Source: Streptomyces sp. BV286 (GTDB taxonomy: Bacteria; Actinomycetota; Actinomycetes; Streptomycetales; Streptomycetaceae). Taken from it: a stretch of DNA of 64,000 bases. This document shows, in pieces, positions 9,341 through 17,729 of this stretch. Each line of letters opens with the position of its first letter. The stretch's first letter is position 1. The stretch spans positions 1-64,000 of the forward strand of contig NZ_JAHRIB010000150.1 in the NCBI RefSeq assembly GCF_019090165.1. Reading direction: 5' to 3'. The notes under the pieces were generated by a model. The model was given only the letters and a program-made list of their open reading frames with translations. It had not been told where the DNA came from and did not search any database. The translations under genes were made by a program, and so were the position numbers.

Positions 9341-9349
9341 TTGTCCACA
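9341..9349 (+). promoter_or_regulatory. Perfect DnaA box upstream of parA
   Basis: TTGTCCACA, the Streptomyces consensus, is followed 9 bp later by a weaker TTCTCCACA (9359-9367). It ends 54 bp before the parA ATG, a position where DnaA could influence parAB transcription. The match is seen; the role is inferred. Confidence 0.5.
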
Positions 9350-9403
9350 GAGGTGGATTTCTCCACAGAAGCACGGGCCTCGCTGGTTCACGACCCCGAA
9401 GAC

Positions 9404-10477
9404 ATGGGAGGCTCTGTTCATTGCGAGCCTGAAGTCGAGGAGAGTGAATCCTTGCGGTCCAACGCCAACATCGCGGGACCGATGACCGATCCGGTCCCCG
9501 GTCCCCGAACCGAATCGATGGGGGAGGATGTTTCACGTGAAACACCGCCCCCGATGGACGACACTCCCATCGGTCGTGCTGCCCAGCTGGCGGTAGAGGC
9601 TCTAGGCCGAGCCGGCGAGGGCCTGCCACGGCCTGAGCAGACCCGCGTCATGGTGGTCGCCAACCAGAAGGGCGGGGTCGGTAAGACCACGACCACGGTC
9701 AACCTTGCTGCCTCTCTCGCGCTGCACGGTGGTCGTGTTTTGGTGGTCGACCTGGACCCTCAGGGGAACGCCTCCACAGCGCTGGGCATCGATCACCACG
9801 CCGAAGTCCCTTCCATCTACGACGTGCTGATCGACAGCAAGCCGCTCTCCGAGGTCGTTCAGCCGGTTCCCGATGTCGAGGGACTCTTCTGTGCGCCGGC
9901 CACGATCGATCTCGCCGGTGCGGAGATCGAGCTGGTCTCCCTGGTCGCCCGCGAGAGTCGGCTGGAACGGGCGATTCAGGCGTACGAGCAGCCGCTGGAC
10001 TACATCCTGATCGACTGCCCTCCCTCGCTGGGACTGCTGACCGTGAACGCACTCGTCGCGGGTGCCGAAGTCCTCATTCCGATCCAGTGCGAGTACTACG
10101 CCCTGGAGGGCCTGGGCCAGCTACTGCGTAACGTCGACCTCGTGCGGGGGCACCTCAACCCCGACCTGCACGTGTCGACGATCCTGCTCACCATGTACGA
10201 CGGCAGGACGCGTCTCGCGTCACAGGTCGCCGACGAGGTGCGCAGTCACTTCGGTGAAGAGGTACTGCGGACGAGCATTCCGCGCTCGGTCCGTATCTCG
10301 GAAGCCCCCAGCTACGGACAGACGGTGCTGACCTACGACCCGGGGTCGAGTGGCGCCCTGTCCTATCTTGAGGCGGCGCGGGAGATCGCGTTGCGCGGAG
10401 CCGGCGTGGCCTACGACGCGCAGCATGCCCACATGGGCGCACACAACGAACAGAGCATGGTGGAGGGGATCCAGTGA
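9404..10477 (+). CDS. parA: Chromosome-partitioning ATPase ParA
   Basis: ParA is the Walker-type ATPase that, with ParB, positions origin regions; in Streptomyces it acts during sporulation in aerial hyphae. The ATG at 9404 gives 357 residues. The frame stays open back to 9185, but there the codons run through parS site 1. The deviant Walker A motif KGGVGKTT is at 89-96, and DCPPSLGLLTVNAL lies in the switch region. A parS copy lies inside the gene and leaves the peptide VSRET at 43-47, in a poorly structured N-terminal extension. The stop codon overlaps the parB GTG. Confidence 0.93.
   Translation: MGGSVHCEPEVEESESLRSNANIAGPMTDPVPGPRTESMGEDVSRETPPPMDDTPIGRAAQLAVEALGRAGEGLPRPEQTRVMVVANQKGGVGKTTTTVNLAASLALHGGRVLVVDLDPQGNASTALGIDHHAEVPSIYDVLIDSKPLSEVVQPVPDVEGLFCAPATIDLAGAEIELVSLVARESRLERAIQAYEQPLDYILIDCPPSLGLLTVNALVAGAEVLIPIQCEYYALEGLGQLLRNVDLVRGHLNPDLHVSTILLTMYDGRTRLASQVADEVRSHFGEEVLRTSIPRSVRISEAPSYGQTVLTYDPGSSGALSYLEAAREIALRGAGVAYDAQHAHMGAHNEQSMVEGIQ
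9529..9544. promoter_or_regulatory. parS: parS site 2, inside parA
   Basis: This is a perfect 16-bp TGTTTCACGTGAAACA within the 5' part of parA, encoding VSRET in the ParA frame. Confidence 0.95.
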
Positions 10478-11571
10478 GCGAGCGACGGAGGGGGTTGGGT
10501 CGTGGTCTCGGCGCACTGATCCCCGCTGCACCGACAGGGGAGAAGGCAGCACCACCGGCGATGGGTGGGGCATCCACGTCACCGGGAGCCGTACCCGTAC
10601 TGACCGCGGAGCGTGGGGTGGCGGCGGCCAAGGTGGCCACACTCCCGCCGCCCCACGTTTCACCTGAATCGGACCAGCCGAGCGTGTTCGGAGAGGCTCC
10701 CGCGGCACCCGTGGGGGCGCACTTCGCCGAGCTGCCTCTCGACTCCATCACGCCGAACCCGCGCCAGCCGCGAGAGGTGTTCGACGAGGACGCTCTCGCT
10801 GAACTCGTCACCTCCATCAAGGAGGTCGGGCTCCTCCAGCCGGTCGTCGTACGGCAGACCGGTGCGGGGCGCTACGAGCTCATCATGGGCGAGCGGCGCT
10901 GGCGGGCGTGCCGTGAAGCGGGGCTCGAGGCCATTCCGGCGATCGTGCGGGCCACTGACGACGAGAAGCTCCTCCTGGACGCCCTGCTGGAGAACCTTCA
11001 CCGTGCCCAGCTGAACCCTCTGGAAGAAGCTGCCGCCTACGATCAGCTGCTCCAGGACTTCAACTGCACGCATGATCAGCTGGCGGACCGGATCGGCCGA
11101 TCGCGCCCTCAGGTCTCCAACACCCTGCGTCTGCTGAAGCTCTCGCCGTCGGTTCAGCGTCGAGTCGCCGCAGGCGTGCTCTCCGCCGGGCACGCGCGGG
11201 CGCTGCTCTCCGTCGCTGACTCGGAGGAGCAGGACCGGCTGGCTCACCGGATCGTGGCCGAGGGACTCTCGGTGCGGGCCGTCGAGGAGATCGTCACCCT
11301 CATGGGTTCGCGGCCGCAGTCGGCTCCGCGTTCCAAGGGTCCGCGGGCCGGCGCTCTGCTCTCCCCGGCGTTGAGCGACCTTGCGACGCGTCTCTCGGAT
11401 CGCTTCGAGACCCGGGTGAAGGTCGACCTCGGCCAGAAGAAGGGAAAGATCACCGTCGAGTTCGCCTCGATGGAAGACCTAGAACGGATTCTCGGCTCGC
11501 TCGCGCCAGGTGAAGGACCGGTTCTGCAGAACAGTCTCCTGGACGACGAGTCCGAAGAGACGGAGTCCTGA
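10474..11571 (+). CDS. parB: Chromosome-partitioning protein ParB
   Basis: ParB binds parS and spreads to form the partition complex that organises the origin. A GTG at 10474 gives 365 residues and overlaps the parA stop (GTGA). It begins SERRRGLGRGLGALIP, the conserved ParA-interacting N-terminus. The CTPase/ParB-Srx region has NPRQPREVFDEDAL and GERRWRACREAGL. A helix-turn-helix contains LADRIGRSRPQVSNTLRLLKL, and a C-terminal dimerisation domain follows after about residue 300. Many candidate ligands (parS) lie in this window. Confidence 0.97.
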   Translation: MSERRRGLGRGLGALIPAAPTGEKAAPPAMGGASTSPGAVPVLTAERGVAAAKVATLPPPHVSPESDQPSVFGEAPAAPVGAHFAELPLDSITPNPRQPREVFDEDALAELVTSIKEVGLLQPVVVRQTGAGRYELIMGERRWRACREAGLEAIPAIVRATDDEKLLLDALLENLHRAQLNPLEEAAAYDQLLQDFNCTHDQLADRIGRSRPQVSNTLRLLKLSPSVQRRVAAGVLSAGHARALLSVADSEEQDRLAHRIVAEGLSVRAVEEIVTLMGSRPQSAPRSKGPRAGALLSPALSDLATRLSDRFETRVKVDLGQKKGKITVEFASMEDLERILGSLAPGEGPVLQNSLLDDESEETES

Positions 11572-11608
11572 GCGTCGGTCGGCCGGTCGAATCCGACCGC
11601 AGACCAGT

Positions 11609-11652
11609 AGAGCGGGCCGAATTCCGGTGCACACCGGGACACGGCCCGCTCT
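11609..11652 (+). terminator. Terminator after parB
   Basis: Arms AGAGCGGGCC (11609-11618) and GGCCCGCTCT (11643-11652) enclose a second small stem (CCGGTG/CACCGG) and are followed by TTGCTTTC. This is a standard end for parAB transcription. Confidence 0.75.
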
Positions 11653-11749
11653 TTGCTTTCGGACGGTATCGATGGAATCGCATCGTGGATACGATGCGTT
11701 CGGATATGGCGCATTCACCTGGCAGCACCTTCTGTGGGGAGGCGGGGCC

Positions 11750-12007
11750 ATGCGAACGGTGAGCCGCACAGGGCTGGTGAGCGCGGGCTTGGGGCTCGGG
11801 GCGGTCGGCGGGTTCGTCGGCAGCCTGCTCAGGGAACGGAGCGCTCTGACAGCCGCTCGCGACGCCGCGGGCGAAGGAAGCGAGGAACTGCCTTCATGGG
11901 GCGTCGGCTCGTACCGCTCACGCTGGACAACCTTCAGGACCTTCCCCAGCGCTGTCGTGCGTGTGTCTTCTGGGAGTTGGACCCAGTCAGGGGCCAGGCC
12001 GCGGTAA
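11750..12007 (+). CDS. Possible small membrane protein overlapping the GNAT gene
   Basis: An ATG at 11750 is preceded by a very strong ribosome-binding sequence, GGGGAGGCGGGG. The first 30 residues look like a membrane segment (GLVSAGLGLGAVGGFVGSLL). The 85-codon frame overlaps the start of the following acetyltransferase gene by 112 bp in another frame. Only the N-terminal part looks protein-like. It may be a real short protein coupled to the GNAT gene, or chance. I do not recognise a family. Confidence 0.3.
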   Translation: MRTVSRTGLVSAGLGLGAVGGFVGSLLRERSALTAARDAAGEGSEELPSWGVGSYRSRWTTFRTFPSAVVRVSSGSWTQSGARPR

Positions 12008-12513
12008 AGGCAGGCACGCCCGACCTCGAGAAGGAAGCGTGGATCTCCGCCGTTCTGCTGGAGTGGGGATCCTGCGGCCGGGTCGTCTACGTGGACGACG
12101 TACCAGTGGGCTTCGTGCTGTACGCACCGCCTGCTTACGTGCCACGTTCGACGGCCTTCTCCACGAGCCCGGTCTCACCCGACGCGGTCCAGTTGATGAC
12201 AGCGTTCATCATGCCGGGCTTCCAGGGGCAGGGGCTCGGGCGCGTGATGGTCCAGACGGTGGCCAAGGATCTACTGCGGCGGGGCTTCAAGGCCATCGAG
12301 GCCTTCGGTGACGCCAGGTGGAAGGAGCCGGCCTGCGTTCTGCCCGCCGACCATCTGCTGGCGGTGGGATTCAAGACCGTCCGGCCGCACCCGACGTACC
12401 CACGACTGCGCCTGGAGCTGCGGACAACGCTCTCCTGGAAGGAAGACGTGGAGATGGCGCTCGACCGGCTGCTGGGAGCCGTACAGAAGGAACCAGCGCT
12501 GCGTCCGCTGTGA
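11896..12513 (+). CDS. GNAT-family N-acetyltransferase
   Basis: This is a probable acetyl-CoA-dependent acetyltransferase of unknown substrate. The ATG at 11896, preceded by GAGGAA, gives 205 residues. The acetyl-CoA-binding motif A region reads FIMPGFQGQGLGRVMVQTVAKDL (about 107-129), including the Q-x-x-G-x-G signature. The N-terminus, RLVPLTLDNLQDLPQRCRAC, is like other actinobacterial GNATs found beside parB. An in-frame GTG or ATG further upstream is possible. A stem-loop follows the gene. Confidence 0.8.
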   Translation: MGRRLVPLTLDNLQDLPQRCRACVFWELDPVRGQAAVKAGTPDLEKEAWISAVLLEWGSCGRVVYVDDVPVGFVLYAPPAYVPRSTAFSTSPVSPDAVQLMTAFIMPGFQGQGLGRVMVQTVAKDLLRRGFKAIEAFGDARWKEPACVLPADHLLAVGFKTVRPHPTYPRLRLELRTTLSWKEDVEMALDRLLGAVQKEPALRPL

Positions 12514-12570
12514 ATCCGCGTGCTGCCCTATAGAGGAGCCGCCCACTCGATTGCTCTGCGCCTACATGCG

Positions 12571-12600
12571 GATGGGCCAACCCATGAGGGTTGGCCCATC
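12571..12600. terminator. Bidirectional terminator between GNAT gene and trxA
   Basis: A perfect 13-bp stem (12571-12583 with 12588-12600) with a 4-nt loop separates two convergent genes and is directly followed by parS site 3. Confidence 0.75.
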
Positions 12601-12602
12601 TG

Positions 12603-12618
12603 TGTTTCACGTGAAACA
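12603..12618. promoter_or_regulatory. parS: parS site 3
   Basis: Perfect TGTTTCACGTGAAACA, 2 bp after the terminator stem and 29 bp beyond the trxA stop codon. Confidence 0.95.
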
Positions 12619-12647
12619 TCGTCACTCGCAAGCGACGGTTTGCCGAA

Positions 12648-12980
12648 TCAGTCGGCGATGAAGTCTTCGAGGTCTCGCACGATCGCGGCCTTCGGCTTCG
12701 CACCCACGATGGTCTTGGCGACCTCGCCACCCTGGTAGACGTTCAGGGTCGGGATGGACATGACGCCGTACTTGGCGGCCGTTCCCGGGTTCTCGTCGAT
12801 GTTGAGCTTGACGATCTCGATCTTGTCGCCGTACTCGGCGGCGATCGCCTCGAGCGACGGCGCGATCTGGCGGCACGGTCCGCACCAGGCGGCCCAGAAG
12901 TCCACCAGTACGGGCTTGTCGCTCTTGAGTACGTCCTGCTCGAAAGAGTCGTCGGTCACGTGCTTCAGGGTGCCGGCCAC
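12648..12980 (-). CDS. trxA: Thioredoxin
   Basis: This cytosolic protein disulfide reductase is recycled by TrxB. A GTG at 12980 gives 110 residues. The active site WCGPC is at 32-36 within VDFWAAWCGPCRQIAP, and the cis-proline loop is MSIPTLNVYQ. It lies 44 bp after trxB in the same direction and is probably cotranscribed from the SigR-type promoter ahead of trxB. Confidence 0.96.
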   Translation of the reverse strand: MAGTLKHVTDDSFEQDVLKSDKPVLVDFWAAWCGPCRQIAPSLEAIAAEYGDKIEIVKLNIDENPGTAAKYGVMSIPTLNVYQGGEVAKTIVGAKPKAAIVRDLEDFIAD

Positions 12981-13024
12981 GGCGGGCTCCTTAACTGGTT
13001 GGTGCGGTGAGGCGGACGGGAGGG

Positions 13025-13993
13025 TCAGACGGTGGTCTTCTCGGGTTCTGCCGGCTCGCCGTCCGCGAGCGCGGACAGGAAGCGCTCGGCGTCGAGGGCG
13101 GCGGAGCAACCGGTGCCGGCGGCGGTGATCGCCTGGCGGTAGGTGTGGTCGACGACGTCGCCGGCGCCGAAGACACCTGTCAGGTTCGTCCGGGTCGAGG
13201 GGGCCTCGACCTTGAGGTAACCCTCCTCGTCCAGGTCGAGCTGGCCCTTGAAGAGCTCGGTGCGCGGGTCGTGGCCGATCGCGATGAACAGGCCGGTGAC
13301 GGGCAGCTCGGACGTCTCACCGGTCTTGAGGTTGCGCAGCTGCAGACCGGAGAGCTTCTGGTCGCCCTGGACCTCGGCCACCTCGCTGTCCCAGATGAAC
13401 TTGATCTTCGGGTCGGCGAAGGCGCGCTCCTGCATCGCCTTGGAGGCGCGCAGCGTGTCGCGCCGGTGGACGATGGTCACCGACTTGGCGAAGCGGGAGA
13501 GGAAGGTGGCTTCCTCCATCGCGGTGTCGCCACCGCCGATGACGGCGATGTCCTGGTCCTTGAAGAAGAAGCCGTCACAGGTCGCGCACCAGGAGACGCC
13601 GCGACCGGAGAGTGCGTCCTCCTTGGGCAGGCCCAGCTTGCGGTGCTGCGAGCCGGTGGTGATGATGACTGCCTTCGCCCGGTGCACGGTGCCCGCCGTG
13701 TCCGTGACGGTCTTGATCTCCCCGCTGAGGTCGACCGTGACGATGTCGTCGGGAACCAGCTCGGCACCGAAGCGCTCGGCCTGCGCCCGCATGTTGTCCA
13801 TGAGCTCGGGGCCCATGATGCCGTCCTGGAAACCGGGGAAGTTCTCCACGTCGGTCGTGTTCATGAGGGCGCCACCCGCGGTGACGGCTCCTTCGAACAC
13901 CAGCGGCTTGAGCGATGCACGCGCGGTGTAGAGCGCCGCCGTGTATCCGGCGGGCCCGGAGCCGATGATGATCACGTTACGGACGTCGCTCAC
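13025..13993 (-). CDS. trxB: Thioredoxin reductase (NADPH)
   Basis: This FAD enzyme transfers electrons from NADPH to thioredoxin. It has 322 residues. The FAD-binding motif GSGPAGYTAA is at 11-20, the redox-active CATC is at 136-139 within GVSWCATCDGFF, and the NADPH-binding motif GGGDTAMEEA lies shortly after. The 194-bp gap upstream carries a GGGAAT-N18-GTTG element, so the gene can be expressed apart from the upstream sigma/anti-sigma genes. Confidence 0.96.
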   Translation of the reverse strand: MSDVRNVIIIGSGPAGYTAALYTARASLKPLVFEGAVTAGGALMNTTDVENFPGFQDGIMGPELMDNMRAQAERFGAELVPDDIVTVDLSGEIKTVTDTAGTVHRAKAVIITTGSQHRKLGLPKEDALSGRGVSWCATCDGFFFKDQDIAVIGGGDTAMEEATFLSRFAKSVTIVHRRDTLRASKAMQERAFADPKIKFIWDSEVAEVQGDQKLSGLQLRNLKTGETSELPVTGLFIAIGHDPRTELFKGQLDLDEEGYLKVEAPSTRTNLTGVFGAGDVVDHTYRQAITAAGTGCSAALDAERFLSALADGEPAEPEKTTV

Positions 13994-14063
13994 GGCTTGG
14001 TTCCTCGTCTCTGGGGACTGCTTCTACGACCGGGGGAGCCTCTCTCAGAACTCTCACCCCACC

Positions 14064-14091
14064 CAACGGATCCTAAGGGGCGCGCATTCCC
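14064..14091 (-). promoter_or_regulatory. SigR-type promoter of trxB-trxA
   Basis: On the minus strand, GGGAAT (14091-14086) is followed after exactly 18 bp by GTTG (14067-14064). This matches the known Streptomyces sigma-R consensus GGAAT-N18-GTT used for disulfide-stress genes, including trxBA. It lies about 70 bp upstream of the trxB start. Confidence 0.8.
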
Positions 14092-14187
14092 GCTGTGTCC
14101 GGGCACACGAAGACGAGTCGTTGCCAGGGGACAGCGCGGCTTGCGTGAAGTGTGTGACGAAGGCCGTTCGTGGCGGAGTCGGCCCGC

Positions 14188-15147
14188 TCAGCTGCGCGGG
14201 TAGGAGCGCTCCAGCAGGATCTTGCCGGCGGAGATCGACGGCTTGTTCACACAGGCCGAGTCGACGACATACGCCGTGACCTGTGTGACGTCGGTGGCGG
14301 CGGGCAGCACTACGAGATAGGCCTCGGTGCCGCCGTAGGAGCCTTCCTTGACAGCGATCGGTGCGACGTCGCGGTCGATCCCCTGCTTGATGCAGTCGGG
14401 CACGGAATCCGTGGGCTCGGTGAGGATGCTCGGGCCCTCAGCCGATTCGGTGCCACGGGGGCGGGAGCTGCGAGGACCTCCGTCCTTCTTCTCCCCTGTG
14501 GTGGCATCCGCGAGGAGATCCTTGACCTGGTTCTCCAGCTTCTTCCCGGCGAAGCTCTGCGCGGAGTCGCTCTGCTTCGGGGAGGCTGTCGCGGAGTCGT
14601 TCTCCGCGCTGTCGCTCCCCATGGACTGGATCAGGAGGCCACCGAGCCCCAGGGCGGCCGCAGTGAACATGGCACCCAGGACGACGCTCCTGCGACGGCC
14701 CCGGCGGGCCCGGCTCATGCGACCGGGTCCGGTGGCCGCTCGGGAATGTCCAGCGGGACGGTCCGCCACCGTCGGTGTTTCACGTGAAACATGCCCGTCG
14801 GCGTGAATGTCGTCGTGCTCGATGTCGGACGTGGCACGGGAGGCGCTGACGGACGACGGGAGTGAGCCTGCGGCGTCAGCCTTGGGCGCCTTGGCGTCCA
14901 GCAGGGCTTCTGCGGCGAGAGCGGCGTCGATGCGTCCAGCGACGTCATCAGGCATGCGCGGTGGGCCCGGCAGTGTGCCGAGCATGCCGCGGATCTCTTC
15001 CAGGGAGTCGTACACGTCGGCACAGAGCACGCAGGCGTCCAGGTGACGTCGCACGTCCGCCGTACGGGAAGGCGGCAGCAGGCCTTCGGTGAGGTCGGAG
15101 ATCTCCGCGACCTCCGGGTGCCCGGCCGTGTCGGTCGTTGATGTCAC
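14188..15147 (-). CDS. Zinc-finger anti-sigma factor (membrane-anchored)
   Basis: This is the probable antagonist of the ECF sigma factor encoded just upstream; its GTG overlaps that gene's stop. It has 319 residues. The anti-sigma zinc motif H35-x3-C39-x2-C42 is visible in VRRHLDACVLC. One transmembrane segment at about 153-175 (VVLGAMFTAAALGLGGLLI) separates a cytosolic N-terminus from an exported C-terminal domain. A parS copy inside the gene encodes VSRET at 120-124 in the linker. Order and partners match the mycobacterial sigM-rsmM-trxB2-trxC locus. Confidence 0.85.
   Translation of the reverse strand: MTSTTDTAGHPEVAEISDLTEGLLPPSRTADVRRHLDACVLCADVYDSLEEIRGMLGTLPGPPRMPDDVAGRIDAALAAEALLDAKAPKADAAGSLPSSVSASRATSDIEHDDIHADGHVSRETPTVADRPAGHSRAATGPGRMSRARRGRRRSVVLGAMFTAAALGLGGLLIQSMGSDSAENDSATASPKQSDSAQSFAGKKLENQVKDLLADATTGEKKDGGPRSSRPRGTESAEGPSILTEPTDSVPDCIKQGIDRDVAPIAVKEGSYGGTEAYLVVLPAATDVTQVTAYVVDSACVNKPSISAGKILLERSYPRS
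14776..14791. promoter_or_regulatory. parS: parS site 4, inside the anti-sigma gene
   Basis: Perfect TGTTTCACGTGAAACA within coding sequence, in the flexible linker just before the transmembrane segment. Confidence 0.95.
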
Positions 15148-15857
15148 GCTCGCCCACCTCCGCCCTTCACAGCAGCTGAGTCGCTTGGTCCGACATGTGG
15201 TCCCGCTGCGGGTGGGACGGATGTCCCCTGCGTGCGGTTCCTTCCCTCGCCCGACTTCTTGCTCGCTCTGTCGCTCCCGCTGTCGGTGCGCAGGTGCTTG
15301 AGGAGGGGGAGGAGTCTGGCTCTTCCCCGTGCACAGCGGCTCTTGACCGTGCCGGTCGGCACATCGAGCAGGCTGGCGGCCTCCGCCACCGGGTAGCCCT
15401 GCATGTCCACCAGAACGAGTGCGGCCCGTTGATCGTGAGGCAGGGTGCCCAGCGCTTCCAGCAGCTCACGGTGCAGATCGTTGCGCTCGGCCGGGGCGGA
15501 GGCCGACTCGTGCGGTTCCAGGAGCTGCTCGAGGCGCTCTGTGTCATCCACGGGGGAGGTCTTCCGGGACGCGGCCTTGCGGGCGCGGTCCAGGCAGGCG
15601 TTCACCGTGATCCGGTGCAGCCAGGTTGTGACGGCCGACTGGCCGCGGAAGGTGTGGGCGGCCCGGTAGGCGGACACGAGGGCGTCCTGGACGGCGTCAG
15701 CGGCTTCCTCGCGGTCACCCAGCGTCCGCAGCGCCACGGCCCACAGCCGGTCACGGTGACGCCGCACGAGCTCGCCGAAGGCATCGGGATCACCCTCGAC
15801 GTGACGGGAGAGGAGGTCCTGATCGCTCGCTTCGCTGAATCCGGCGTCGTCCGCCAT
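15144..15857 (-). CDS. sigM: ECF RNA polymerase sigma factor (SigM-type)
   Basis: This is a group IV sigma factor of 237 residues. Sigma region 2 reads FGELVRRHRDRLWAVALRTL and DAVQDALVSAYRA. Region 4 contains LPHDQRAALVLVDMQGYPVAEAA and a helix-turn-helix GTVKSRCARGRARL. The C-terminal 40 residues are low-complexity. The symbol follows the mycobacterial and RefSeq usage for this locus; in S. coelicolor a different SigB-like factor has also been called SigM. It lies 26 bp after the pseudokinase gene and overlaps the anti-sigma gene. Confidence 0.88.
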   Translation of the reverse strand: MADDAGFSEASDQDLLSRHVEGDPDAFGELVRRHRDRLWAVALRTLGDREEAADAVQDALVSAYRAAHTFRGQSAVTTWLHRITVNACLDRARKAASRKTSPVDDTERLEQLLEPHESASAPAERNDLHRELLEALGTLPHDQRAALVLVDMQGYPVAEAASLLDVPTGTVKSRCARGRARLLPLLKHLRTDSGSDRASKKSGEGRNRTQGTSVPPAAGPHVGPSDSAAVKGGGGRA

Positions 15858-15883
15858 CGAACCCCCTCCCCCTCGGTGAGTGC

Positions 15884-17671
15884 TCAGCCGGTGAACTTCA
15901 CGTCGGTGACAGCCTGCTTGTACCCGGCGTCACTGAACTGGTCGCCGGGCGCGTACGGCAGCGCAGTGAACCACACCAGCACGTACTGGGTCTTCACTTT
16001 CTTGTCGACCTTCACCTTTGCGGTGGTACCGCTCGTGGTCAGGGTCCCGATCTTCTGCATGGAGCTCAGCGACGTCGACGAGCTCATCGAGTCCGTCGCG
16101 TACAGCGTGACCGTGGTGTGGTCACCGGCGAACCGGAGCCCTATCGAGGCGGCTGAGAGCTCCCGCTTCGAGCCCAGGTCGTAGACGATGCCGACGCCCG
16201 GCTTGTAGGCCGGGTTCATCGCCGGGCCGTCGAGGAAGCTCTTGCTCCGCCAGTACGTCGAACTGTCGCCGTCGTACGTCTTGGCCACATCCCCCGGCGC
16301 CTGCGCCGAACCCTTCGCCACGTACTCCTCGGCGCCCTCGATGGAGATCGTCTTGGCCGGCTTCGCCGCCGCGCCGCCCTTGTCGTTGTCCTCCGTCGTC
16401 TGGGTGTTGCCCGTCTCGTCGGACTTCCCGTGGTCCATGAGCGCGTCCGCGAGCTGCCAACTGCCGAGCCCCAGTGCGGCGATCAGAAGCGCGGACACGG
16501 TCCACTTGAGCGCCTTGCCCGTGCGGGTCTGCAGAGGGGGAAGCGGTGCCGGTACCGGCTGGGTCGCTCCCGGATGGGCCGCGGGACGACCGTAGTTGCC
16601 CTGCTGGTACGTCGTGCGCTGGTACTCGGGCGGCGCCGTGAACGCCGGCTCCGGAGGCCGGATGCGGGGCATCTCACCGACTGCCTTCACCAGTTCCTCC
16701 GGCGTGGTGCACGCAGGCTCCTGGCGCGACGCGGTGGCGCCGTCGTTGGCGAGCGCGCGCATGGCCAGTTCCGACAGACCCCGGTGCACACCTGCCCGTA
16801 CCTGGTCGGGTGCGATGAGGCCGACGCCCTTGGGCAGCCCGGAGAGGCCGTATGCGTCGTCCTCGTACGGCCAGCGCTGGGTGAGCGCGGCGTACAGCAG
16901 TGCGCCGATCGCCTCCGTGTCCCTGCGCTGCGGGGTGTCGGAACTGATGCCGCGCAGAGCGGCGTTCACCGCGAGGCCGCGGATGCGCCACTGGCCGGAC
17001 GAGGTGCGCAGCACGGCGCCGGGGGTCAGCTTCAGATGAGCCAGCCCTTCGCGATGTGCGGCAGCCATCGCCTGGGACACCTGGCTGACCATCTGGTACG
17101 CCTCGTGCACCTCCAGCGGCCCGGCGGCCAGAAGCGCCGTCAGCTCCGTGGCGTCCGGCAGCCATTCGTGCACCACGTAGACGAGGTCGTTCTCCTCGAC
17201 CGCGTCCAGGACCTGGACGAACCGCGGATCGCCCAGCAGGGCCGACGAACGGGCCGCCGCCAGGACGGAGCGCGCTCGTGGATGGTCGGCGGGCAGCAGG
17301 TGCACACCGACGGCTCGGCGGAGTTTCTCATCCACCGCACGCCAACTGCTGAAACCGTCCAGACGGGTGACGCACTCCTCCAGCCGATAGCGTCTGGCGA
17401 GTTTGTGACCGCTGTGCAACTCGGGCGGTGAGGTCCTGCCAGGGCTCTCGTTCGCCCCGCTCCCCTGTTCCTCTTCGCTCTCCGAGCTGTCCGTGTCCCG
17501 CTCCCGGTTCTGGGCCACCCCGTCGGCCGTGGACTGGTCCGCCTTCGCGGTCAGCGGCTCATCGCCACTGTTGTCTGCCACGTCGACGGCAGCCGTGCTC
17601 CGTTCCGCCACCGTCGTCCCTGCCTCCCCATCCGTTGCACGCCGTCCGACGCCAAAGCCAATTGTGCCCAC
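15884..17671 (-). CDS. Membrane pseudokinase with extracellular discoidin-like domain
   Basis: The GTG at 17671 has a good ribosome-binding sequence (AGAGGGACGG) and gives 595 residues; a TTG at 17740 is an alternative. A protein-kinase-like fold spans about 88-335, but the catalytic signatures are lost. The HRD-loop equivalent reads HLKLTPGAVL, the DFG position reads RGL, and no VAIK lysine is evident. One transmembrane segment is at about 388-407. The exported C-terminus (about 440-595) resembles a discoidin/carbohydrate-binding beta-sandwich (AKTYDGDSSTYWRSKSF; GIVYDLGSKRELS). It lies directly downstream of murJ. In mycobacteria the equivalent pseudokinase is fused to MurJ and binds FhaA. 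A scaffold in wall synthesis is inferred. Confidence 0.78.
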   Translation of the reverse strand: MGTIGFGVGRRATDGEAGTTVAERSTAAVDVADNSGDEPLTAKADQSTADGVAQNRERDTDSSESEEEQGSGANESPGRTSPPELHSGHKLARRYRLEECVTRLDGFSSWRAVDEKLRRAVGVHLLPADHPRARSVLAAARSSALLGDPRFVQVLDAVEENDLVYVVHEWLPDATELTALLAAGPLEVHEAYQMVSQVSQAMAAAHREGLAHLKLTPGAVLRTSSGQWRIRGLAVNAALRGISSDTPQRRDTEAIGALLYAALTQRWPYEDDAYGLSGLPKGVGLIAPDQVRAGVHRGLSELAMRALANDGATASRQEPACTTPEELVKAVGEMPRIRPPEPAFTAPPEYQRTTYQQGNYGRPAAHPGATQPVPAPLPPLQTRTGKALKWTVSALLIAALGLGSWQLADALMDHGKSDETGNTQTTEDNDKGGAAAKPAKTISIEGAEEYVAKGSAQAPGDVAKTYDGDSSTYWRSKSFLDGPAMNPAYKPGVGIVYDLGSKRELSAASIGLRFAGDHTTVTLYATDSMSSSTSLSSMQKIGTLTTSGTTAKVKVDKKVKTQYVLVWFTALPYAPGDQFSDAGYKQAVTDVKFTG

Positions 17672-17729
17672 AGTCCGTCCCTCTGCACGACACGCGGTCG
17701 CGGACGATGGTTGTGCGCCTACCCCGCTC

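Noticed and set aside
9185..9403. Longer N-terminus for ParA starting inside parS site 1
   Set aside because: The GTG at 9185 is part of the parS flank, no ribosome-binding sequence precedes it, and the added residues are low-complexity.
10657..10670. parS-like GTTTCACCTGAATC inside parB
   Set aside because: There are two mismatches, including the central CACGTG, so symmetry is lost. It is not called as a parS site.
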